The translations under genes were made by a program, and so were the position numbers. The notes beneath the pieces are model-generated. The model had not been told where the DNA came from. It ran no database searches and saw only the letters and a list, made by a program, of their open reading frames with translations. 64,000 nt of DNA, taken from positions 62,001-126,000 of the forward strand of contig NZ_JAFCGY010000007.1 in NCBI RefSeq assembly GCF_016836705.1, in the 5' to 3' direction. This document shows, piece after piece, positions 17,013-24,922 of the stretch (within the stretch, counting starts at the first letter, position 1; the number at the start of each line of letters is the position of its first letter). Source of the DNA: Mesorhizobium caraganae. Lineage in GTDB: Bacteria > Pseudomonadota > Alphaproteobacteria > Rhizobiales > Rhizobiaceae.

Positions 17013-17201
17013 TTAGCGGTTTCCTAGCGTCTTGGCTTCCTGCTCCAGTGTTTCGCGGCTGTTGCCATGCTTCTTGATAAGTTCCCGCACTTGGTCGGGT
17101 GCAAGACCGAACTTGCTGGCGAGATAGCCAACTTCATACTCCTCATCGCCGCTGACGCGAGCGCGGTCCTGATAGCCAAGCTTGTTCTTGTCGTCGGTCA
17201 T
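17013..17201 (-). CDS. DUF3606 family protein
   Basis: 62 residues from ATG 17201 (CCGAGGAGCACTGAC upstream; a longer in-frame extension lacks a ribosome site). The sequence TDDKNKLGYQDRARVSGDEE then VGYLASKFGLAPDQVRELIK is the DUF3606 pattern, a small helical domain common in Rhizobiales and often stress or plasmid linked. Biochemical role unknown. The core SKFGLAPDQVRELIKKHG has the same helical layout as the RETGIT proteins of this window, which suggests a distant relation. Confidence 0.9.
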   Translation of the reverse strand: MTDDKNKLGYQDRARVSGDEEYEVGYLASKFGLAPDQVRELIKKHGNSRETLEQEAKTLGNR

Positions 17202-17329
17202 GTCAGTGCTCCTCGGTTGACAGGTGACGACCCCCAACGTCGCTCGCCGCACTTTGTTTCAAGCTGGCGTCACGTTCCGGGAACTATTTCAGCGAAAGCT
17301 AATTGAATCCTGGATTTACGAGTCAGTTC

Positions 17330-18187
17330 ATGCGTTTGAAGTTCGTCGAGCCTTTGTTGCCGACCCTTGTGGAGAAGCCCCCCGAAGGCGACGAATGGAT
17401 TCACGAGGTCAAGTTCGACGGCTATCGCTCCCAGATCATTATCGATCACGACGTCCGCATTTTCACGCGCAACGGTCATGACTGGACGGCGAAATATCGC
17501 GACTTGGCCGGCGCGGCGAAACGGCTCGGCGTCGAGAGCGCCATCATCGATGGTGAAGCAGTCGTGCTCAACGAAGCTGGGCTTTCCGACTATCATGAGT
17601 TGCGCAAGGCGATCACCCGCCGCCAGCACGACCTCTATTTCGTCGCCTTCGATTTGCTCCACCTCAACGGTCATGATCTGCGGGATATGGACCTCGAAGA
17701 CCGGCGCGAGATCCTGGAGGGTATTATCCTCCCTGATGACCGGATCCAGTTCAGCCAGGCGCTGCCCGGAGACGCCAAGGCAATATTCCATCTAATCGAT
17801 GAAGCCGGCATCGAGGGCATGGTTTCGAAGCGGCGCGACAGCAAGTACCGGAGCGGCCGGTCGACCAGTTGGCTGAAGATCAAGAGCTACATGGTGGAGG
17901 AATACGACCTCCTCGGCGTAGAGCGAGAGCCGGGCAAGCCAGCCTTCGCGCTGATGGCCGATCGGAAGACCGGGCAGTATGTCGGCTCCGCCTTCATCAA
18001 CTCACGCGGTGCAATCCGAGACCGCTTATGGAAGCGCGTTCAGGAGCACTCTGGACCGGCGCCAAAGGGCATGAAGCGGCCGGCTACGCAATGGGTGAAG
18101 CCGGGCCTGATCGGCCGTGTGAAGCATCTACGCGGCGAGGAAGACCTGAGGCATGCCTCGCTTCAGGATTTTCGCGAAGACGAATAG
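17330..18187 (+). CDS. LigD-type ATP-dependent DNA ligase (ligase domain only)
   Basis: 285 residues from ATG 17330. The nucleotidyl-lysine is K28 in motif I (VKFDGYR). Other ligase motifs are IDGEAVVLN, FVAFDLLHLNG, GIEGMVSKRRDSKYRSGRST and WLKIKS, followed by an OB-fold with VGSAFINSRGAI. It seals nicks and in NHEJ works with Ku; no Ku, polymerase or nuclease domain is present here, so it is a stand-alone LigD ligase-domain paralogue. No strong ribosome site is visible, and an in-frame start at 17303 would add nine residues. Two damaged copies occur at 16148 and 51286. Confidence 0.9.
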   Translation: MRLKFVEPLLPTLVEKPPEGDEWIHEVKFDGYRSQIIIDHDVRIFTRNGHDWTAKYRDLAGAAKRLGVESAIIDGEAVVLNEAGLSDYHELRKAITRRQHDLYFVAFDLLHLNGHDLRDMDLEDRREILEGIILPDDRIQFSQALPGDAKAIFHLIDEAGIEGMVSKRRDSKYRSGRSTSWLKIKSYMVEEYDLLGVEREPGKPAFALMADRKTGQYVGSAFINSRGAIRDRLWKRVQEHSGPAPKGMKRPATQWVKPGLIGRVKHLRGEEDLRHASLQDFREDE

Positions 18188-18240
18188 GCTGTTGAGTTCC
18201 TCCAATCGGTCGTATCGGCCTGAGGGCGAAGAGGCCTCCT

Positions 18241-18584
18241 GGCCTATACCCGCACCCGTCGTTTTGGTGCTTGAAGACAAGGTTTTGATCAGACTCGACC
18301 TCGAGGTATCGTTGGTCGAGGCTGGTTTCTCCACTGCTGCGAGCTTGCAAAGAAGCTGAGACCTACCTCGCCGATTATCTCGCTGATGCAGCTGTTCTGG
18401 ACATCCGCGCCTCACCGACGGCGGATCCGTCGTAGCGGCAAAAAGGCTGATCGAGCAAGGCGTGCATTTGTCGTGCATAGCGCTTTGCATAGCGATCCGG
18501 TGTTCCTTAAGGACTTATATCAACAAGCCTGCCGGCACGCCGGACACTGTCGGGGTGGACAAGAAACTGGTCTCGCACTCCTAA
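18241..18584 (+). pseudogene. Broken single-domain response regulator
   Basis: The receiver is recognisable across frame changes: VVLVLEDKVLIRLDLEVSLV, then EAETYLADYLADAAVLDIR, then LTDGGSVVAAKRLIEQGV and a final YINKPAGTPDTVGVDKKL. The acidic residues, the phospho-acceptor Asp (VLDIR) and the Lys (NKP) are all present but in different frames, with a shift near 18345 and another near 18411. It resembles the intact receiver at 32942-33322. It overlaps the ligase stop region and has no clear start. Confidence 0.75.
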
Positions 18585-18599
18585 TTCCTTGCAGCCGTT

Positions 18600-18624
18600 G
18601 GAACATTTGTTCACTTCGGACGCT
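18600..18624 (+). promoter_or_regulatory. EcfG-like promoter candidate
   Basis: GGAAC (18600-18604), a 16-base spacer and CGCT (18621-18624), one base from consensus, 29 bases before the ATG at 18653. Confidence 0.35.
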
Positions 18625-18652
18625 GAGTATGCGCTACCGAATGGTGAACCGC

Positions 18653-18823
18653 ATGGACCCTAACGAAGAGAAACAGCTCGATCCCAAGGCCGAGTTTGTG
18701 CGCAGAGTCGCTTGCGAAACGGGTCTCCCTGAGGACAAGATCCGATCAATAGCTTCGATGGTAGGCTACGATTATGCGTCCGTGGTGCGAGAAGCGCGAA
18801 TATTGAAGCGAGGCCAGGAATGA
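18653..18823 (+). CDS. RETGIT-family small protein
   Basis: 56 residues: DPNEEKQLDPKAEFVRRVAC then ETGLPEDKIRSIASMVGYD and YASVVREARILKRGQE. The core ETGLPEDKI...VVREARILK matches the recurring helical family. Starts at 18641 or 18629 are also in frame. The stop overlaps the ATG of the iron-permease-family gene (ATGA), showing co-translation with that membrane protein. Function unknown. Confidence 0.65.
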   Translation: MDPNEEKQLDPKAEFVRRVACETGLPEDKIRSIASMVGYDYASVVREARILKRGQE

Positions 18824-19158
18824 ACCGTCTCCTCTTCCTTGCAGCGGACTTTCTTTCTCGACCCCCCGGCTTTTACCTGATGATTGTAGCTATGGTGATC
18901 TGCACGGCGCTGGTTCCATTCGGTCTCACAAACGTTGTCACATATGCCCTGTCGGTTGCAGCCATCATCATCACTGGGGTGGTGCTGATCCAAGGCTATC
19001 GCGACACAGCCGCCATCCATGCGAAGCTGGACGAGATCATAGTGGCGCTTAACGAAACTAGGAACGATGTCGTTGGGCTCGAACATGCAGACCCGGAAGA
19101 GATCAAAGCTAAATTGGCCATCCTGGAGGCCGAAGCAGCGACTAGCGACGGGAGCTAA
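18820..19158 (+). CDS. Low-affinity iron permease family protein
   Basis: 112 residues of the PF04120 type: ADFLSRPPGFYLMIVAMVIC, then NVVTYALSVAAIIITGVVLI with two membrane helices (about 17-35 and 42-62). A cytosolic helical tail follows (AAIHAKLDEIIVALNETRND, VGLEHADPEEIKAKLA). Bacterial members are small inner-membrane proteins; iron transport itself has not been shown for most of them. The gene overlaps the RETGIT gene by four bases. A broken paralogue with the same neighbour family lies at 11170. Confidence 0.85.
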   Translation: MNRLLFLAADFLSRPPGFYLMIVAMVICTALVPFGLTNVVTYALSVAAIIITGVVLIQGYRDTAAIHAKLDEIIVALNETRNDVVGLEHADPEEIKAKLAILEAEAATSDGS

Positions 19159-19291
19159 GAACGTCGCGTCACCTGTGGCTGACTATCGCCGCACCGGGCC
19201 GGTCGCCGGAAACTCAAAGACCGCAGTTCCCAGCGGTTTGTTGCGGTCACTGCGAAGGGAGATTTGCGACACAATCTACGGACGGAGACGA

Positions 19292-20044
19292 CTAACCGCC
19301 CGCTGGCGTTAGATCCAAATAGAGCGGCTCTCGGAGGTTTAGGTACGCGGGATCGAAGTCTGCGACCTCGCTTAAGCGGTCCCAATTCAGAATGACCAGC
19401 CGCCCTCGTTTGTGAACTAAAAGGCGGTCATCGCGCAGCTTCTTCAAAATGCGATTTACGTGAACGACGCTCGCCCCGATAGTCTCCCCGAGGTGAACCT
19501 GGGTTATTGGTAAGGGATAAGAATTGTCGCTTACCAGGCCCATCACTCTCATGCGCACGTAAAGCTCACAGGCGAGGTGGGCGAACCTCCCTAACGCGTC
19601 ATGGCCGCCTAACACCTTTACCCACGCGCGCGCGACGGCTGCATCAACTAAACTTTCCCGCCAAAATAGAGCTACAAGGCGAGGTGATTTACGGAGAACG
19701 TCGAGGATTTCGCGGTGTGCAAGGAGGGCAACCTTGCTTCCACCGATCGACGCGAGTGTGTGATCCATGGTTCTAAGATGCAGGCCCTGCAGATCAGGTA
19801 TATCGCCCGGGACGTGAATTGACAGTGTTTGCACAGTGCCGTTGCTCAAATTGCTGTACCGCCGCAGGAGCCCCTCAACCACCAAGCAGCAGCGGCTTGG
19901 CTCGTTCCATTCTAGCGCAACTTGCTGACCGGGACTCAACTCTTTACCGACAAGCTTCATAGCTTCGACGCTCTCGCGTTCATCTGATGAAAGTCGACCT
20001 AGGCTTTCGAGCTTTCGCATTAGCGGCGTTGTCAAGCTGGACAT
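19292..20044 (-). CDS. Crp/Fnr-family transcriptional regulator
   Basis: 250 residues: an N-terminal cyclic-nucleotide-binding-like barrel (LSPGQQVALEWNEPSRCCLV, then VEGLLRRYSNLSNGTVQTLS and IHVPGDIPDLQGLHL), a long dimer helix, and a C-terminal winged helix with ITQVHLGETIGASVVHVNRI. No FNR-type four-cysteine cluster is present, so it is not an oxygen sensor of that kind; the ligand is unknown. A broken homologue sits at 43990-44610. The gene stands alone, facing the stress-type genes that begin at 20176. Confidence 0.9.
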   Translation of the reverse strand: MSSLTTPLMRKLESLGRLSSDERESVEAMKLVGKELSPGQQVALEWNEPSRCCLVVEGLLRRYSNLSNGTVQTLSIHVPGDIPDLQGLHLRTMDHTLASIGGSKVALLAHREILDVLRKSPRLVALFWRESLVDAAVARAWVKVLGGHDALGRFAHLACELYVRMRVMGLVSDNSYPLPITQVHLGETIGASVVHVNRILKKLRDDRLLVHKRGRLVILNWDRLSEVADFDPAYLNLREPLYLDLTPAGG

Positions 20045-20057
20045 CGCTGACTTTTAA

Positions 20058-20166
20058 CACGTTTCATAATCAGACGACTGAATTTATGGTACTCCCATCC
20101 GTTCTAGCCCGCCCTTTCCTTCTGGGATTTTTGCGTCCTGTGGCGTCGGCGGGGCGGGCTTTTTTG
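20058..20166 (+). ncRNA. Candidate small RNA between the regulator and a stress promoter
   Basis: A TTGTCA box (20029-20034), 17 bases and TTTTAA (20052-20057) precede a stretch that ends in a G/C-rich inverted repeat with T-run (20106-20166), with no ORF between. A transcript of about 100 nucleotides is possible. The -10 box is poor, so this is a guess from signal order. Confidence 0.25.
20106..20166 (+). terminator. Terminator-like inverted repeat with T-run
   Basis: AGCCCGCCC (20106-20114) pairs with GGGCGGGCT (20152-20160), followed by six T. The 37-base loop is long but may fold further. No gene on the plus strand precedes it. Confidence 0.45.
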
Positions 20167-20175
20167 TTTCCTACT

Positions 20176-20200
20176 GGAACATCGGTTCGCACGCGTCGTT
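20176..20200 (+). promoter_or_regulatory. Perfect EcfG-type promoter of a DUF768 operon
   Basis: GGAAC (20176-20180), a 16-base spacer and CGTT (20197-20200), an exact core match. It lies 37 bases before the ATG at 20238 and would drive the hypothetical gene, DUF768 and the tiny membrane peptide. Confidence 0.7.
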
Positions 20201-20237
20201 GCTTTTCCAGGTCTCACTGGATAACGGATGCGTCCCC

Positions 20238-20444
20238 ATGTTGCTCTTTAGATCAATGCATGAAATTGCAGCAGCGCGCGGGGATGGGCTGCACCCCGCT
20301 TTATTGAAGATGATGAGCCAGCCCAAGGCCTGGGCTGATATTGAACGTGCGCTACAATCCGCGCCGGCAGACCGGCATATCGGCTTTCCTGAAAACGATG
20401 CTCCGCCCAGACGTTTAATGCCGTTTCGAGCCGACGAGCGTTAA
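20238..20444 (+). CDS. Hypothetical 68-residue protein in a DUF768 operon
   Basis: The chosen ATG at 20238 gives MLLFRSMHEIAAARGDGLHP, continuing with LKMMSQPKAWADIERALQSA; an earlier in-frame start at 20199 lies within the promoter zone. Soluble and mostly helical, no family recognised. Three bases separate it from the DUF768 gene, so they share a transcript from the EcfG-type promoter. Confidence 0.5.
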   Translation: MLLFRSMHEIAAARGDGLHPALLKMMSQPKAWADIERALQSAPADRHIGFPENDAPPRRLMPFRADER

Positions 20445-20447
20445 GAG

Positions 20448-20669
20448 ATGAGCACACGTGGCACTAACTTCCTTCACGAGTGGCTTTCCGGCAACGTTCC
20501 CGAGACGGTCGGCGCCGACATTATCTCAGTCGCCGAGCTGACGCAAAAGCTGTTCGCCGATGCTAAGGCGTTCGGGATCAACTGCGTCGAAATCGAGGAA
20601 GACTCGGGCAGCGTCTATGAAGCGATCCTCGACGCGATCGTGCATCACAACGCCGGCATGGCAGATTAA
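20448..20669 (+). CDS. DUF768 family protein
   Basis: 73 residues: STRGTNFLHEWLSGNVPETV, then ISVAELTQKLFADAKAFGIN and EEDSGSVYEAILDAIVHHN. This is the DUF768 pattern (PF05589), a small helical protein found chiefly in Mesorhizobium with no assigned role. The ATG follows GTTAAGAG. It sits between a hypothetical gene and a 24-residue membrane peptide, and the last two are repeated as a cassette at 45453-45982. Confidence 0.88.
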   Translation: MSTRGTNFLHEWLSGNVPETVGADIISVAELTQKLFADAKAFGINCVEIEEDSGSVYEAILDAIVHHNAGMAD

Positions 20670-20687
20670 AGCCATGCCCTGCAATCC

Positions 20688-20762
20688 ATGACCAGCGTCT
20701 GGGTCGCTTTCTGTCTCGTCGGCATCGTGATGGTGCTGGTGGTGAGGTGGTCGATGAAGTGA
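20688..20762 (+). CDS. Tiny 24-residue membrane peptide next to DUF768
   Basis: ATG at 20688 gives MTSVWVAFCLVGIVMVLVV then RWSMK: one membrane helix with a basic end, a typical small bacterial membrane peptide. It lies 18 bases after the DUF768 stop. The same peptide, in the same position relative to DUF768, occurs with one base missing at 45906, and this conservation of place and sequence argues that it is a real gene. Confidence 0.55.
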   Translation: MTSVWVAFCLVGIVMVLVVRWSMK

Positions 20763-20864
20763 AGTTTTAGGGGACCGGATGCGATGGGCGCCTATCCGGC
20801 TAGACAGCGGCATTACCGCACGGCGGCTCGGCGGAATTAACCTTTTAGGCTCCTCAAATGCTCT

Positions 20865-21053
20865 ATGATATGGACCGTGGTTAAGAAGGCAAAGAAGATC
20901 CGAGAGGAGCCAATCGACCGCGAACGTGTGGCCGAGGCCGATTTCTATGCCCGCAGGTGCGGCCTTACCCGAGATGAAGCTTTAAGACTTCTCAAAGAGG
21001 CCAGCTCGTCAAAGACCGGGTCTCAAACGACAGGCAAGGTTAAGAGCCGATAG
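20865..21053 (+). CDS. DUF3606-like small basic protein
   Basis: 62 residues: basic N-terminus (VKKAKKIREEPIDRERVAEA), core ADFYARRCGLTRDEALRLLK and a Ser/Lys-rich tail. The core follows the same helix-loop-helix layout as DUF3606 and RETGIT proteins (FYARRCGLTRDEALRLL). A GTG at 20877 is an alternative start. Function unknown; the basic ends would suit nucleic-acid binding. Confidence 0.55.
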   Translation: MIWTVVKKAKKIREEPIDRERVAEADFYARRCGLTRDEALRLLKEASSSKTGSQTTGKVKSR

Positions 21054-21296
21054 GCGCTACCCAGCCAGGAGGCCTTGCCGGCCCTGTCCCATTCCACTGG
21101 ACCGGTGATGGTCACAATCGCTTTAAACAGCGGCTCATGGACCTCACGAAGCGCGCGGTAGTGCTCGCTGTGGTAATCTAAAAGCGGAACCGACGATGCT
21201 CTTGCGCAGGGCCTCTGATCGCCCGTAACGCAGAGGCGGCCTGAGTGACGCAGCGGAAGCACCACGCTATGAAGCCACAGGACTAGGGGGGAACGC

Positions 21297-21524
21297 ATGA
21301 AGCTGTTTGCTGCTATTGCACTGACCGTGGGGCTGATCTCGACAACTGCGTCGGCGGGGACCGGGGTCACTGATCCCAACGCTAATCTTCCGTCCGACAG
21401 CGCTTACCAAGCGCCAAGCGTGAATACGTCCAATGATGTAAAGGGTACGTCCGACATTAGCGGGACGGATGGTACCAGGGATCAATCGTCTGGCCTGCCG
21501 CTGCCGGTCGCGCCCGCAAAATAG
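21297..21524 (+). CDS. Small secreted Ser/Thr/Asp-rich protein
   Basis: 75 residues with a signal peptide (MKLFAAIALTVGLISTTASA). The mature region is low-complexity and hydrophilic (DPNANLPSDSAYQAPSVNTS), likely disordered and periplasmic. AGGGGGGAACGC precedes the ATG. No family recognised. The gap 21054-21296 before it shows nothing else. A minus-strand frame at 21482-21799 (TTG start) reads plausibly as protein but has no supporting signal. Confidence 0.6.
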   Translation: MKLFAAIALTVGLISTTASAGTGVTDPNANLPSDSAYQAPSVNTSNDVKGTSDISGTDGTRDQSSGLPLPVAPAK

Positions 21525-21950
21525 TTTGGCGGATATTGCGTGGTTATTCGGCGCGGTAGGATCCTCCGGCTCCGCTGGACCATCAGTGGCGCGCGCCGCG
21601 GGCGTTTTTTGCTTTCCCGGCTATAGATGTCGGTCTGATGGCGTATGGCCTCAGAAAGCGACAAAGCCAGATCGAGGTCTTCCGGATTCGCCAAGCACCA
21701 TATGGCCGTCAGTTCGGCAATGGCCGCCTTTTGACTGACATCGGATAGGCCACGCATCTGCTTACCCATCTTGTTGACTGACCGGTGTATGGCGGACAAC
21801 TCGCGCCTTACCGTGCGTAAATCTCGGGCTGTTCGGATTCGGTGGCGGTTATCGGTTTCATGGCTGGGTCTTTGCCAAAAGTGAACAAAATGAGAACGAT
21901 TGAGTCAAGGTGCTATTGACTGCCGAGGAATATGTTCCTCATTTCAGGGG

Positions 21951-22163
21951 ATGCCCGAAACTTATGCGCCGAAACGACGAGACTATCCGTGTCCAATCTT
22001 TACGATGGAAGGCGGCCAGTGCCGCTACTGCAAGCGGCTGTACAACTACTTTCCCGATGACCTGATCCAAATTTTCGGCGATGTCGACGTAGATTCCCTG
22101 GCGCATCGAATGAACTGCGAAAACGGCAGGGACAAGCGTTCTCACCGACCGGTCGAGAGGTAG
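21951..22163 (+). CDS. Hypothetical protein with a CPxC-like cysteine set
   Basis: 70 residues from ATG 21951: PETYAPKRRDYPCPIFTMEG, then GQCRYCKRLYNYFPDDLIQI and MNCENGRDKR. Cysteines at PCP, QCRYC and MNC could bind a zinc ion or cluster. An ATG-type start at 21900 would add 17 residues. No family recognised. Confidence 0.45.
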   Translation: MPETYAPKRRDYPCPIFTMEGGQCRYCKRLYNYFPDDLIQIFGDVDVDSLAHRMNCENGRDKRSHRPVER

Positions 22164-22249
22164 TGTGCCTTCGTATCCGCCGCTTGGTCGCGATCTAGAT
22201 CAACCGCGTTCCAATCTGGAGGAATGAGTGACCGGCCGCAGGTTGAGAA

Positions 22250-22277
22250 TGGCCGGCGCCATGGTTGGCGCCGGCCA
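22250..22277. repeat. Perfect 12-bp inverted repeat with tetraloop
   Basis: TGGCCGGCGCCA - TGGT - TGGCGCCGGCCA forms a perfect hairpin in a 294-base gap (22164-22457) that otherwise shows no gene. No T-run follows on the plus strand, so it is either a weak terminator for the flanking genes, a protein site, or a REP-like element. Confidence 0.5.
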
Positions 22278-22457
22278 CAAGCGGAACAGGTCCGCCGCGC
22301 TGTACACATGCCCGATTGGTCAGGATCCGGTTATGGTGTGATCACGGAAGGCTGAGTTCGCTCCTCATCCACACTTATCCCCTGTTGACCCTGTGTTTAT
22401 TGGGAACGGTGTCGGTACGTGATTGGCCGGCCGGTTTCGGCTTTCAGCATCAACGGT

Positions 22458-23054
22458 TCAGAAATTGCGCCCATAGCCTGCCATCCATCCACCATCGACA
22501 CAAAGCATCTGGCCTGTCGTATAGGTGTTCAGGGGATCGCAGAAGAACAGAACGGCTGCAACCGCTTCCTCGATGGTGCCGGCGCGGCCGACAGGGGTGT
22601 GGCTGAGCATCGCCTTGTCGCCGGAAACCATGGTTTCATCCTCGACCGCCCCGACGCCGACGGCATTGACCAGCACCTTGGGGCCGAACTCCATGGCCAG
22701 CGTGCGCATGCCGGCAAGGATCGAGGCGTTCTCCATGGAGAAGTGCGGGTGACGGCGCATCGGCATGCCGGCGGTCACCGACAGCAGGAACACGATGCGA
22801 CCGCTGCCGCGCTCGGTCATGGTCACCGCGGCCTTGCGCGCATCGGCGTAAAGCGATCGCGGATCGCCCGCCACCGTTCCAGGCCGCAACGGATAGGACA
22901 TCAGCAGGATGTCGGCCTCACGCGCATGAAAGCCTTCGACAAGCCGGCCGCCATTGGCCAGCAACGCAACAAGTGTTGCCTCGGCGATCAGGTTGCTGTC
23001 GCCATCGAGCGCGATCGCAGCGCCAGCGAGATCGATTTCCATGGCCTCACTCAC
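22458..23054 (-). CDS. SDR-fold protein lacking catalytic residues
   Basis: 198 residues from the GTG at 23054, whose GTGA overlaps the stop of the upstream SDR gene (ATG 23042 is an alternative). The N-terminal Rossmann glycine motif is missing and the chain starts within the fold (AGAAIALDGDSNLIAEATLV). The region RIVFLLSVTAGMPMRRHPHF and the end GQMLCVDGGWMAGYG are SDR-like. At the YxxxK position it reads FSMEN, so both catalytic Tyr and Lys are absent. It probably forms a heteromer with, or acts as a regulatory partner of, the neighbouring SDR rather than being an oxidoreductase. Confidence 0.75.
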   Translation of the reverse strand: MSEAMEIDLAGAAIALDGDSNLIAEATLVALLANGGRLVEGFHAREADILLMSYPLRPGTVAGDPRSLYADARKAAVTMTERGSGRIVFLLSVTAGMPMRRHPHFSMENASILAGMRTLAMEFGPKVLVNAVGVGAVEDETMVSGDKAMLSHTPVGRAGTIEEAVAAVLFFCDPLNTYTTGQMLCVDGGWMAGYGRNF

Positions 23055-23830
23055 ATCATGTACCCCGCCGTCCAGCCGCCATCGACGGCCAGCACCTGGC
23101 CGTTGATGTAGCTGGCGGCCGGCGAAGCCAAGAACAGCACGGTCTCGGCGATCTCCTCGGGCCGGGCCGGTCGCGCGAGTGGGACATGGGCGAGAAATTC
23201 CTGGGTGCGGCCGGCAAACTTTCCATCGTCGCCATAAAACAGTTTTGCCGTCAGCGCCGTCATCACCGAGCCCGGCGCAATCGCATTGGTCAGGATGCCC
23301 TTGGCTCCGAGTTCGATGGCCATCGACCGTGTCAGATGGATGATGCCGGCCTTGGCGGCGACGAACGGGCTCTGCAGCCGCATGGCGGCGAGGCCGACGA
23401 CCGAGGCGATGTTGACGATGCGCCCGCCCTTGCCGGCGGCGAGCATCGGCGCCAATGCCGCGCGGCTCATGATGTAGAGACCGTCGAGATCGATGCCGGT
23501 GATGCGGTCCCATTCCTCAGGGGGAAATTCATTCAATGTGACGCGATGCGCCAGCGTGTTGACGCCGGCATTGTTGATGAGGATGTCGAGGCGGCCAAAG
23601 CGGTCCTTGATGGCGGCGATGGCGCGGCCGACGGAGGCGGCATCGCGGATGTCGACGGTGCAAGCGATCGCATCGCTTAAACCGGCCGCGACCTGGCTCG
23701 CACCGTCGCTGTTGATATCGGCGACGACGACCGCGGCGCCATTGTCCGACAGGCGTTTGGCGATGGAACTGCCGATCGCCCCCGCGGCTCCCGTGACCAG
23801 CGCTACCTTGCCTCGAAAATCGCAGCGCAT
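23051..23830 (-). CDS. Short-chain dehydrogenase/reductase with altered active site
   Basis: 259 residues, full-length SDR: Rossmann motif TGAAGAIG (13-20), NNAG at 86-89, Ser143 in NIASVVG, and the closing NGQVLAVDGGWTAGY. The catalytic Tyr is replaced by Phe156 (SPFVAAK, Lys160 kept) and the usual tetrad Asn is Asp (GIDLDG). It can therefore bind NAD(P) but should be weak or inactive as a classical dehydrogenase. It overlaps the second SDR by four bases; the two form an operon with no other visible gene. Confidence 0.85.
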   Translation of the reverse strand: MRCDFRGKVALVTGAAGAIGSSIAKRLSDNGAAVVVADINSDGASQVAAGLSDAIACTVDIRDAASVGRAIAAIKDRFGRLDILINNAGVNTLAHRVTLNEFPPEEWDRITGIDLDGLYIMSRAALAPMLAAGKGGRIVNIASVVGLAAMRLQSPFVAAKAGIIHLTRSMAIELGAKGILTNAIAPGSVMTALTAKLFYGDDGKFAGRTQEFLAHVPLARPARPEEIAETVLFLASPAASYINGQVLAVDGGWTAGYMM

Positions 23831-24913
23831 GTCTGTTCCGCCCCTGACCAGTTCGAGTTATACTATTATAATAAGCCCAAGGCGCGGACAACCTGTCGTG
23901 TCGCGGCTGGCGGTTATTCCGCCGCCGCTCCGGCAGCGTGTGGCCGGCGCCTGCCAACCCGCGGTTCCCAACCACTGGCGTCGGCCATTGCAGCCTATAA
24001 ACCTTGGCGTGTTACAGACTGCGCCCGTCCGGTTCCGGAGCGAGTGCTGCGAAGGCACGTAGGGTTTTAGTCCTCGTTGCGGCGATCCCCTCAAGTGGAG
24101 TTCGCTACCATGGCAAGAACAAACCTTCCAAACATCCACGAGCCACTGTTGAAGTCGATCGAAAAAATCACCGGTCAGCGTGCGCCGTTTAATTAGTGGA
24201 AAGTGACTTCCCGGCGGCGCAGTCTCAGTCGGGAGTTCAGGCTCAATGCAGCGCCAGCGCGGCAACAGACAGGAACATCACCAGAGCAACGATAACAAGA
24301 GTTGCCAGGATTTCTGCTGCAATCCAGAATCGTTTCGACTTCCGCATGTCAGCCAATTCCGCTACCGCCTGCGCGATGCTGCAGGGCGTCGGCGATCACC
24401 TCGAACACCCTCGCGAAAAAAGGGCCCGTTAGGGACGGGCTCAAATACGGGAACTACGCCTTTAGAGCTTGTCGTTTCCGCGCCACGGGAGGTTATTTCA
24501 GGCGCCCATCTTCTTCGCCATGGTGCAGAAATCCGCGTGCGACTTGTTGAGCGTGGTGTCTCCGCAGTCTTTCAGCACCGCCCATCCATGCGATCTTGAA
24601 ATCTGCCGGATCATCAAGCGCCGACGTGTTACCAGTCAGCGCTTATCCCGTCATCATTGCGAGCTATCGCGCCCGTCGTGAACATTTTGATGTTCATCTC
24701 AATTTCCTCCGTTCAACACGCGCAAAGCGACCTGGAGGAAAAACGTCGGCCTCTGAACTCGGTTCCCGCATATCGCCGATTCCTTCTATCGACAGCCGTC
24801 TGACGCGAGGCCGGCGGGTGCCGTAGAGGAAGGCCGGTGCAGTGGGGTCCACCGTGGCGGCAACGGACCACACCGGCCACTGCGGGAAGCGCCTTAGCGT
24901 CCGCACTGCTGGA
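23831..24913. other. About 1.1 kb without a supported gene
   Basis: Short frames on both strands shift repeatedly and lack ribosome sites. A minus-strand frame ending at 24694 with the tail PGRFARVERRKLR could be the end of a lost gene. It was cut by the IS256 insertion at 24922. A GGAAC...CGTT pair near 24463 has an 18-base spacer and no gene after it. Confidence 0.4.
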
Positions 24914-24922
24914 TCGCGGATG

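Noticed and set aside
23055..23513. Minus-strand extension upstream of the second SDR gene
   Set aside because: It is the second SDR's frame read back through the first SDR gene; composition is His/Arg-rich and the real start is the GTG at 23054.
24460..24490. GGAAC...CGTT pair
   Set aside because: The spacer is 18 bases and no gene follows.
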